NCBI GenBank assembly: GCA_002454815.1
Contig: DKJL01000007.1
Location: forward strand, 229,877-293,876
Direction: 5' to 3'
DNA length: 64,000 bases
From: Flavobacteriales bacterium UBA6693
GTDB taxonomy: Bacteria; Bacteroidota; Bacteroidia; Flavobacteriales; Weeksellaceae
Shown here: positions 1-6,974 of the stretch, piece by piece
How positions within the stretch are numbered: position 1 is the stretch's first letter
How the letters are laid out: each line of letters opens with the position of its first letter
Made by a program: the position numbers and the translations under genes
Notes under the pieces: generated by a model
Database searches by the model: none
The model's input: only the letters and a program-made list of their open reading frames with translations
What the model was told of the DNA's origin: nothing

Positions 1-318
1 TACATCACCGGACCACGCATTACCTTCCAGGGCTTGTATCCAAATGAAAAACCAATGTTGACCTTTGACCGTGGCACGATGATGGTTTCCGGGACCGACA
101 GTTGCAACGGTTATAAAAGTCCTTTCACAATAAACGGAAGCGCAATGACTTTCGGTGAGCGGGAACTGGCAACTTTAAGATATTGTGGTGACGGAGAAGC
201 TGTATTCGTAAACATGCTGAAAGATGTAACCAATTACCGCATTGAAACCGATGGTACACTCACGCTTTTGAAAGCAAATGTGCCAGTGATGAGATTTAAA
301 AAAGCATCCACGATATAA
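1..318 (+). CDS. META domain protein (HslJ-like), 5'-truncated by window edge
   Basis: The reading frame is open from base 1 (first codons read Y-I-T-G-P-R) and stops at 316-318, so the gene begins before the window. The visible part is about 105 residues. It has the META/HslJ pattern: a P-x-L-T-F strand, then S-G-T-D-S-C-N-G-Y (usual form G-x-x-G-C-N), a central L-R-Y-C segment where T-x-M-A-C is common, and a terminal L-T-L-L strand. META domains are small beta-rich folds in heat-shock lipoproteins and envelope proteins; the biochemical role is unclear. The signal peptide or lipobox, if present, lies outside the window. Confidence 0.75.
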   Translation, partial: YITGPRITFQGLYPNEKPMLTFDRGTMMVSGTDSCNGYKSPFTINGSAMTFGERELATLRYCGDGEAVFVNMLKDVTNYRIETDGTLTLLKANVPVMRFKKASTI

Positions 319-342
319 TTGAACACAAATGACTGAAAAAGA

Positions 343-370
343 AAAAGAAGGCTATTTATAGCTTGCTTTT
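343..370. terminator. Bidirectional hairpin between convergent genes
   Basis: AAAAG and GGCTAT pair with ATAGCT and CTTTT across a two-base loop and a small internal bulge, giving a T-run on each strand. It lies between the convergent META and SDR genes, which fits a shared terminator. Confidence 0.4.
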
Positions 371-393
371 CTTGTATACAATATGGCGATGAT

Positions 394-1392
394 TCAGCTT
401 TTTTTATTTTTTCTGAAACTTGAGAGAAGCGAGAAACCGACGACTACACCCAATGTCACCAACGCAACTGTTTTTGTTTTTTTTGATGGCACCGGCAGCG
501 CCGTTTCTCCATAGATGCGATGCGGCTCCAGAGACGGCCGACGAATATTGCCATCCGTGTCCGTCACCTCATCATCTTTCATCATTAGCCGCATCACCGC
601 CGAAGAAGTGTTGATAATGGTTTCTGGAAAGAGGCCGTAAAGCAGGCGCAGTGTTCCGGCAAAGCCATCCGTAAAGATTTGTTTTCGTGGTTTTTTGGCT
701 GCGGCGACCATCTGTGCCGCGAGTTGTCGGGGATCCACGGAAATTGGCGGAATCTTGAAATCCAGCCCGGAATATTTCGCAGAATGCATATTTCCCGTCG
801 AACGCTGAATGCCCGGATACAGGCCGACGACGTGAATATTAGGTTCATCCGAAAGTTCTCCCTGCAAACCTTCCACCATTCCGCGGGCGCCAAACTTGGA
901 ACTTGCGTAAGCCGTAGAATAGGGTGCGGGCATCCAGCCGCCGATGGAAACATTGTTGATTAAAATGCCTTCTTTCTGTCTTTTAAAAATAGGAATCGAC
1001 GTGTGCGCACCGTTCAGAAATCCAATCAGATTGGTTTCTATCAACTGTCGCATGGTTTCTGCCGGAATATCTTCGAAACGCCCGCTCGCCATCACGCCGG
1101 CATTATTAATCCAGATATCAATGCGTCCATTAAATTCCAGTGCGCGCTCCGCTAAACTTCGGACGTCATCGATCTTAGATACATCGGCTTGCACGCCCAA
1201 CGCCGCAACTTCAAGGTCATGAAGCAGTGCAACGGTTTCTTCCAAACCTTCTTTGCCGCGTGCGGCGATGACGATGTTGCATCCTTCCAGTGCAAAAGCT
1301 TCAGCCGCGGCACGGCCGATACCGCTGGTTCCGCCCGTGATTACTACGGTCTTGCCGCGCAGTCCCAAACCCGTTTCTTTCTTGTTTCCCAT
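394..1392 (-). CDS. Short-chain dehydrogenase/reductase (SDR) with C-terminal membrane helix
   Basis: This 332-aa protein is a classical-type SDR, an NAD(P)-dependent oxidoreductase with a Rossmann fold. The nucleotide motif T-G-G-T-S-G-I-G lies near residues 20-27, the structural N-N-A-G near residue 95, and the catalytic Tyr-x-x-x-Lys (Y-A-S-S-K) near residue 160, after a conserved serine. It is longer than the 250-aa core: the last 60 residues add a linker, one predicted membrane helix (L-G-V-V-V-G-F-S-L-L) and a basic tail, so the enzyme is probably membrane-tethered. The substrate cannot be told from sequence. ATG at 1392 is in frame with the Rossmann start. It is transcribed away from secDF. 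Confidence 0.88.
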   Translation of the reverse strand: MGNKKETGLGLRGKTVVITGGTSGIGRAAAEAFALEGCNIVIAARGKEGLEETVALLHDLEVAALGVQADVSKIDDVRSLAERALEFNGRIDIWINNAGVMASGRFEDIPAETMRQLIETNLIGFLNGAHTSIPIFKRQKEGILINNVSIGGWMPAPYSTAYASSKFGARGMVEGLQGELSDEPNIHVVGLYPGIQRSTGNMHSAKYSGLDFKIPPISVDPRQLAAQMVAAAKKPRKQIFTDGFAGTLRLLYGLFPETIINTSSAVMRLMMKDDEVTDTDGNIRRPSLEPHRIYGETALPVPSKKTKTVALVTLGVVVGFSLLSSFRKNKKS

Positions 1393-1639
1393 TATAATTG
1401 TTTATCCTCAGGCAGCAACTATTATGCAAACACATTAAATAAGTACTATTTAAAAATCAAATAAAAAAGCGTGCGGTAGGAACCCCGTTATTTTAAGTAC
1501 CGTTTTACAGGCAGTTAATTTTTTATGAATTATTCAGAGAAGAACCTTTTTATAACATCAACAAAGACGGGATCTTGGCAAAGCATTGCGGTATTTAAAA
1601 ATGAATTGTTAATTAATCCTTAATTATATTCAAAATCAT

Positions 1640-1647
1640 TATATTTG
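1640..1647 (+). promoter_or_regulatory. Putative -7 box TATATTTG upstream of secDF
   Basis: TATATTTG matches the Bacteroidota -7 consensus TAnnTTTG and lies 34 bases before the secDF ATG. No convincing -33 TTTG was seen at the usual spacing, so this is tentative. Confidence 0.4.
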
Positions 1648-1681
1648 CCGACTATAATTTTAATATTGTAAAAGATAAACG

Positions 1682-4603
1682 ATGCAAGGAAAAGGACTTA
1701 TTACGCTGGTTGCCATTGTTCTGGGACTTATTTGTCTTAACGAACTTTTGCCTACCTGGTATGCGGGCAAAATAGAACGCCAGGCTACGGCGCTGGCCGG
1801 CAGCGATCCTGTAAAATATCAGAAAGAGATGGCTCGCCTCTCGAAAGACACGCTGAATCTGGGTTTTACCAAACTTTATTACAGCCGCGCTAAAGAGAAA
1901 GAGATGAAGTTGGGGCTTGACCTGAAGGGCGGTATCAACGTTTTGCTGGAAATCAATCAGCGCGATCTTGTAAATGATCTTACACAATATTCTACCAATC
2001 CGTTGCTGATCGAAACACTGGATCGTACGGATAAGGCACAGAGAAATTCAACACGAAATTATATCGAGGATTTCTTTCTTCAGTTCGATGCATTAAACAA
2101 AGAAAAAGGTGCGAACCTAAAACTTGCCGACCCTGAAATTTTCGGAAATACCAACCTCAGTGAAATTAAATTTAATTCCACCGACGAGGAAGTAAAAGAT
2201 ATTGTCCGACGCAAAATCAGTGCAGCAGAAGGTTCGGCTTACGAAGTCATCCGCACGCGTATTGATAAAATGGGCGTTACCCAGCCCAACGTGCAGCGGG
2301 TGCCCGGTACCGGACGTATTTCTGTAGAAATGCCGGGAACCAAAGATATTGACCGGGTGAAAAAAATGCTGGCAACTTCCGCTAAACTTCAGTTCTGGGA
2401 AGTACAGACGATTCAGGAAGTATTGCCTTATCTGGAGCAGGTTTCTACTGTCGTTCCTTTGAAAGCAGACTCTATCGGAGTGGCGAAAAACACGAATTTA
2501 ATGAATATGCTGCAGCTGAACTCGCTGAGATCGAGTGGGGTGGGTGCGATCAAACTTTCAGACACGGCAGCGATCAACAAGATTTTAAATTCAAAAATTG
2601 CAAAAGATCTTCGCCCCGCGAATATCAAATACACCCAGTTTATGTGGGGTTACAAGCCTGAGTCCAGTGACGAAAACAATCTGGTCTTGTATGCAATCCG
2701 TGGTAATATCAGCCAAAAAGCACCAGTGGACGGCGCTGTAGAATCGGCTCGTGTAAACTACGATGACTTGGGCCGTGTGGTGGTCGATATGCAGATGGAT
2801 TCCAAAGGATCCAAAGACTGGAAAGCGCTAACTGCAAAAAATGTTAACAAATCAGTCGCAGTAACGCTCGATAACGTCGTTTATACCGCACCAAACGTAG
2901 TAAACGAAATTCCCAACGGCCGTACACAGATCTCCGGTAACTTTTCTCAGGAAGAAGCGCAGGATCTGGTGAATGTTCTGGGCGCGGGTAAACTGCCTGC
3001 CAGTGCGAAAATTGTACAGGCAGATGTCGTTGGGCCTTCACTCGGTGCAGAATCGATTAATGCAGGGATGCTTTCCTTCCTTATTGCATTTTTAGTGATT
3101 ATTGCCTACATCATTTTCTATTACGGCGGCGCGGGAGTGTATGCGGTGATCGCAATGGTGATCAACCTTTTCTATATTTTCGGAATCATGGATTCTGTAG
3201 ATGCCACGCTTACGTTGCCGGGTATCGCCGGTATTGTGCTCTCTATGGCAATGGCGGTGGACACCAATGTAATTATTTACGAAAGAACAAAAGAGGAACT
3301 TTTCTCAGGTAAAAATATTTTTGAAGCCTATAAAGACGGTTTCAAGCATGCACTTTCGGCAATTATCGATGGACACTCGACCACCATTCTTACCGCTATC
3401 GTACTTTACATTTTCGGTACAGGTCCGATTAAAGGGTTTGCCGTGACATTGATCATCGGTTTGCTGATGACTTTCTTCACCTCAGTACTTCTGTCGCGGG
3501 TGATGATTTTCTCCAGATTGAATAAAGGAAAAGGTTTGAGCGTGTGGACACCTCCGACCAAAAATCTGTTCCGTAACGTTTGGATCGACTTTATCGGAAA
3601 ACGTAAATATGCCTATATTATTTCTGCTTTCCTTACCGTAGCCAGTCTTATTTCCATTGCTGTAAACGGTTTTAAATACGGCATTGACTTTACCGGTGGT
3701 AGGAATTATGTTGTTAAATTTGATAAACCCGTAGACGCTACCCAAGCCGAACAGGTATTGACAAAAGTTTTCGCGACCACTGATGGTAAAAATTCTGCGG
3801 TAGAAGCAAAAACCTTCGGAAGCGGCAACCAGCTGAAGATTTCTACCGATTACTTGATCGATGATGAATCGTTGCAGGCTGACCAAACTATTGAACAGAA
3901 ACTGTACGAAGGTTTGAAGCCCAATCTGCCGGCTGATATGACCTTGCAGCAGTTTAAGGCTTCGGACGAAGGCCACGCGGGTATCGTCTCGTCTACCAAA
4001 GTGGGCCCGACCGTAGCTGATGATATCAAAACCGGCGGAACCTTTGCCGTGATCGCTGCGTTAGGCGGAATTTTCCTTTACATCTTGTTGCGATTTACCA
4101 AATGGCAGTTCTCTCTTGGTGCGGTGGTCGGATTGGCGCATGATGCCATCATCATTTTGGGAACATATTCATTGTTGCACAAATACATGCCGTTCAACAT
4201 GGAAATTAATCAGGATTTCATTGCGGCCATACTTACCGTGCTCGGTTATTCCATTAATGATACCGTGATCGTATTCGACCGGATCCGGGAATACCTGAGG
4301 GAAAAGAAATCGCTTACCCTTGCCGGTCTGTTTGATGATTCCATCTCCAGTACTTTGGGCAGAACGTTCAATACCTCATTTACGACCATTCTTGTGATTT
4401 TGGCCATCTTCATCTTTGGTGGAGAAAACCTGCGCGGGTTTATGTTTGCTTTACTTTTGGGTATTGCCTTCGGAACGTATTCCTCCATCTTCATTTCGTC
4501 TGCAATCGCTTACGATTTCCTAAAAGGAAAGAAGAAGGAAGAAACTCCACACGGACGTTCATCCACGGAAAAAGAGCTCAGCAAGCCTGCTGAAAACGTG
4601 TAA
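1682..4603 (+). CDS. secDF: Protein translocase SecDF fusion
   Basis: At 973 aa this is SecD and SecF fused in one chain, the arrangement usual in Bacteroidota. The complex uses the proton motive force to help SecYEG complete protein export. Visible parts: an N-terminal membrane helix; a large periplasmic P1 head with a V-E-M-P-G-T-K-D-I element; a first RND-type helix bundle with A-V-D-T-N-V-I-I-Y-E-R-T-K-E-E; the SecF half starting near residue 640 with the D-F-T-G-G-R motif; and a second bundle with G-Y-S-I-N-D-T-V-I-V-F-D-R-I-R-E. The two acidic transmembrane motifs involved in proton relay are present in both halves. It is monocistronic, closed by a strong terminator. Confidence 0.97.
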   Translation: MQGKGLITLVAIVLGLICLNELLPTWYAGKIERQATALAGSDPVKYQKEMARLSKDTLNLGFTKLYYSRAKEKEMKLGLDLKGGINVLLEINQRDLVNDLTQYSTNPLLIETLDRTDKAQRNSTRNYIEDFFLQFDALNKEKGANLKLADPEIFGNTNLSEIKFNSTDEEVKDIVRRKISAAEGSAYEVIRTRIDKMGVTQPNVQRVPGTGRISVEMPGTKDIDRVKKMLATSAKLQFWEVQTIQEVLPYLEQVSTVVPLKADSIGVAKNTNLMNMLQLNSLRSSGVGAIKLSDTAAINKILNSKIAKDLRPANIKYTQFMWGYKPESSDENNLVLYAIRGNISQKAPVDGAVESARVNYDDLGRVVVDMQMDSKGSKDWKALTAKNVNKSVAVTLDNVVYTAPNVVNEIPNGRTQISGNFSQEEAQDLVNVLGAGKLPASAKIVQADVVGPSLGAESINAGMLSFLIAFLVIIAYIIFYYGGAGVYAVIAMVINLFYIFGIMDSVDATLTLPGIAGIVLSMAMAVDTNVIIYERTKEELFSGKNIFEAYKDGFKHALSAIIDGHSTTILTAIVLYIFGTGPIKGFAVTLIIGLLMTFFTSVLLSRVMIFSRLNKGKGLSVWTPPTKNLFRNVWIDFIGKRKYAYIISAFLTVASLISIAVNGFKYGIDFTGGRNYVVKFDKPVDATQAEQVLTKVFATTDGKNSAVEAKTFGSGNQLKISTDYLIDDESLQADQTIEQKLYEGLKPNLPADMTLQQFKASDEGHAGIVSSTKVGPTVADDIKTGGTFAVIAALGGIFLYILLRFTKWQFSLGAVVGLAHDAIIILGTYSLLHKYMPFNMEINQDFIAAILTVLGYSINDTVIVFDRIREYLREKKSLTLAGLFDDSISSTLGRTFNTSFTTILVILAIFIFGGENLRGFMFALLLGIAFGTYSSIFISSAIAYDFLKGKKKEETPHGRSSTEKELSKPAENV

Positions 4604-4623
4604 AACCGCACTGGTTAAAAAAT

Positions 4624-4656
4624 AATATCCCTCGCATAAAGAGGGATATTTTTTTT
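4624..4656 (+). terminator. Rho-independent terminator after secDF
   Basis: AATATCCCTC and GAGGGATATT form a perfect 10-bp stem with a 7-base loop, followed by a T-run. Confidence 0.9.
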
Positions 4657-4684
4657 GTGAAAATAGTTATTTTATCGAAAACCT

Positions 4685-4692
4685 TATATTTG
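4685..4692 (+). promoter_or_regulatory. -7 box TATATTTG just before the MFS gene
   Basis: This is a perfect TAnnTTTG box ending 7 bases before the ATG at 4700. If used, the transcript would have almost no 5' leader. Confidence 0.45.
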
Positions 4693-4699
4693 TCGATAT

Positions 4700-5944
4700 A
4701 TGCAAAAGAAACAAAAATCTGCCGCTGTTGGTTTCATTTTTATCACCCTTATCATTGATATTACAGGTTGGGGTATTGTAATTCCTGTTGTTCCCAAACT
4801 CATTCAGGAACTTATCCATAATCCCGATCTCAGCGTAGCCTCTCAATACGGTGGTTGGCTCAGCTTTGCTTATGCCGGTATGCAGTTTATTTTTGCTTCT
4901 GTACTTGGGGGTCTGTCGGATAAATTTGGGCGGCGTCCCATTATTCTTTTTTCACTGCTTGGTTTCTCCATTAACTTTTTTATTCAGGCCATCGCTCCGA
5001 CAATTTTCTGGCTGTTTGTCGGTCGGATATTCTCGGGAATTACCGGCGCCAGCATCACAACAGCAAGTGCTTACATTGCCGATGTTTCTACGGATGAAGA
5101 CCGCGCGAAAAATTTCGGTTTGGTCGGTGCCGCTTTCGGCGTTGGGTTTATAGTTGGTCCCGTTATCGGTGGGTTGCTTGGTGAGTATGGGGCGCGCGTG
5201 CCGTTTTACGCCGCGTCTGTTCTGTGTCTTATAAATTTTCTTTACGGCTGGTTTATTCTGCCGGAAAGTTTGGACAAAGAAAATCGCCGGCCTTTCAATT
5301 GGCGTCGTGCAAACCCCGTTGGGTCTCTTTTACAGCTTAGAAAACATCCTGAGATTCTCGGTCTCGTCTCCACTTTAGTTTTTGTCTATATCGCCGGTCA
5401 CGCCGTACAGACCAATTGGACCTTCTTTACCATGTACAAATTTGGCTGGACGGAGAAATTGGTGGGAATTTCGTTGGGATTTACGGGGCTTATGGCTGCC
5501 CTGGTGCAGGGTTATTTAATCAGATTTATTCAGCCCTGGCTCGGCAACGAAAAAACCATTATTTACGGACTTTCACTTTATGCGGTGGGTTTAATTTTAT
5601 TTGCCTTTGCCACAGAAAGCTGGATGATGTTTGCTTTTCTGGTTCCTTACGGACTTGGCGGCATCGCAGGGCCGGCTTTACAGTCGGTGATTTCTGCACA
5701 GGTGCCGAAAAACGAGCAGGGGGAACTGCAGGGCGCACTCGCCAGTTTAATCAGTTTTACCGCAATTGTCGGCCCCCCGATGATGACCAATGTTTTCTTT
5801 TATTTTACCCATGACGATGCACCGTTCAAATTTCCGGGTGCGCCGTTTTTTCTTGGTTTTATTTTAATGGCCATCAGCGTCCTTTTGGTTTATTTGCTGT
5901 TTCGCCGGAAACAAAAGACGGTCAACAGTCATTTGAAATTATAA
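4700..5944 (+). CDS. MFS transporter, TetA-like (multidrug or tetracycline-type exporter family)
   Basis: This 414-aa, 12-helix major facilitator protein has a strong loop 2-3 motif, G-G-L-S-D-K-F-G-R-R-P, and a drug:H+ antiporter motif C region in helix 5 (G-A-A-F-G-V-G-F-I-V-G-P-V-I-G-G-L-L-G). Length and motifs match the DHA1/TCR subfamily that includes TetA. Real substrates of chromosomal flavobacterial members are mostly unknown, so resistance should not be assumed. It stands alone, between the secDF terminator and the Tat gene. Confidence 0.9.
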   Translation: MQKKQKSAAVGFIFITLIIDITGWGIVIPVVPKLIQELIHNPDLSVASQYGGWLSFAYAGMQFIFASVLGGLSDKFGRRPIILFSLLGFSINFFIQAIAPTIFWLFVGRIFSGITGASITTASAYIADVSTDEDRAKNFGLVGAAFGVGFIVGPVIGGLLGEYGARVPFYAASVLCLINFLYGWFILPESLDKENRRPFNWRRANPVGSLLQLRKHPEILGLVSTLVFVYIAGHAVQTNWTFFTMYKFGWTEKLVGISLGFTGLMAALVQGYLIRFIQPWLGNEKTIIYGLSLYAVGLILFAFATESWMMFAFLVPYGLGGIAGPALQSVISAQVPKNEQGELQGALASLISFTAIVGPPMMTNVFFYFTHDDAPFKFPGAPFFLGFILMAISVLLVYLLFRRKQKTVNSHLKL

Positions 5945-5982
5945 TTAATTTTAATAATTAAAAAACGTAGGTCAAACTTTCG

Positions 5983-5990
5983 TAATTTTG
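5983..5990 (+). promoter_or_regulatory. -7 box TAATTTTG just before tatA/B
   Basis: TAATTTTG fits TAnnTTTG and ends 4 bases before the Tat start codon. Confidence 0.4.
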
Positions 5991-5994
5991 AAGC

Positions 5995-6318
5995 ATGGAA
6001 TTAAGCATAGGTGAAATGTTGCTGGTTGCTATTGCAATCGTTGTTTTATTCGGTCCGGATAAATTGCCGCAGATTGCGCGCGATTTGGGGCAGGGTGTGC
6101 GCAAAATGCGCGGCGCAATGGAAGATGTAAAAACCGAAATTCTGAAAGAAACCGACAATCCCGTCGCGGACATCAAACGTGAAATTGATAAAGTAAAGCA
6201 GGCCGCAAAGGACTATAATCCGCTTGCAGATCTGGAAAACGATGCGGTTCCAAAACGTGACGTTCCCACCCCAAGTCCCGTGGATGATGATACACACGAA
6301 GGTCCTGTAAGTCGTTGA
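5995..6318 (+). CDS. tatA: Sec-independent translocase subunit, TatA/TatB type
   Basis: This 107-aa protein has the TatA/B layout: a short N-terminus, one membrane helix (L-L-V-A-I-A-I-V-V-L) ending in the invariant F-G-P-x-K-L-P hinge, an amphipathic helix (I-A-R-D-L-G-Q-G-V-R-K-M-R), then a charged, proline-rich tail. TatA forms the pore through which folded twin-arginine substrates pass. The tail is longer than in minimal TatA, so TatB cannot be excluded; tatC is not in the window. The PAP2 gene starts two bases after the stop, so the two are probably co-transcribed. Confidence 0.85.
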   Translation: MELSIGEMLLVAIAIVVLFGPDKLPQIARDLGQGVRKMRGAMEDVKTEILKETDNPVADIKREIDKVKQAAKDYNPLADLENDAVPKRDVPTPSPVDDDTHEGPVSR

Positions 6319-6319
6319 A

Positions 6320-6889
6320 ATGCATGAAGTTATTGAGTACGATCGCGCGCTTTTCCTGAAACTTAATAATTTGGGTTCGCCCGCGTTCGACCAGTTTTGG
6401 CTCATGATTTCAGCCACCTGGATCTGGGTCCCGTTATATGTAATTTTTCTTTATCTTTTTTTTAAGACATATTCTGTCCGCAACGTCATTTTCATTTTAA
6501 TATTTATTGCGCTCGGTGTCACCGTTGCCGACCAGCTGGCCGGAATTTTCAAGACCGGAATTGCCCGTTTGCGACCTTGTCACGATCCCACCTTATCCGG
6601 CCTAATGCGCACGGTGCATTGTGGGGGCCGCTTCGGATTTTATTCCAGCCACGCTTCTAATACCTTCTTTATCGCGACATTCATGAGTTTAATGTTGGGC
6701 AGTAAGTATAAATACATTCCCTATATACTTTATTTTTGGGCAATAGTGGTGAGTTTCAGCCGTATTTATCTGGGCGTTCACTTTCCGCTGGATCTCCTTA
6801 TGGGTGCCGGAACAGGCTTTCTTTTAGGGGGTTTCTTTTCCACTTTGTCCCGCAAAGTCATCTATCGGCAGAATTTAGTTAAAGGTTGA
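6320..6889 (+). CDS. PAP2 superfamily phosphatase
   Basis: This 189-aa integral membrane protein has the three acid-phosphatase signature blocks in order: K-T-G-I-A-R-L-R-P (C1), F-Y-S-S-H-A-S-N (C2, Ser-His) and S-R-I-Y-L-G-V-H-F-P-L-D (C3, Arg-His). Five or six hydrophobic helices surround them. Members dephosphorylate lipid phosphates such as undecaprenyl pyrophosphate, phosphatidylglycerol phosphate or lipid A; which one cannot be decided here. All catalytic residues are intact. It follows the Tat gene with a one-base gap. Confidence 0.9.
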   Translation: MHEVIEYDRALFLKLNNLGSPAFDQFWLMISATWIWVPLYVIFLYLFFKTYSVRNVIFILIFIALGVTVADQLAGIFKTGIARLRPCHDPTLSGLMRTVHCGGRFGFYSSHASNTFFIATFMSLMLGSKYKYIPYILYFWAIVVSFSRIYLGVHFPLDLLMGAGTGFLLGGFFSTLSRKVIYRQNLVKG

Positions 6890-6962
6890 AAGAAAGCAAG
6901 TACCTAATTCTTTGGCGGTCTACTAAATAATCAACGGAGTCAGCGCCATTCCATCTTTTTCC

Positions 6963-6970
6963 TATCTTTG
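6963..6970 (+). promoter_or_regulatory. -7 box TATCTTTG just before polA
   Basis: TATCTTTG is a perfect TAnnTTTG match ending 4 bases before the polA ATG, which suggests a leaderless or near-leaderless transcript. Confidence 0.45.
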
Positions 6971-6974
6971 TGAT

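Noticed and set aside
4700..5944. Calling the MFS protein a tetracycline resistance gene
   Set aside because: Family motifs fit the TetA group, but chromosomal flavobacterial members are generally uncharacterised, and no tetR-like regulator is adjacent.
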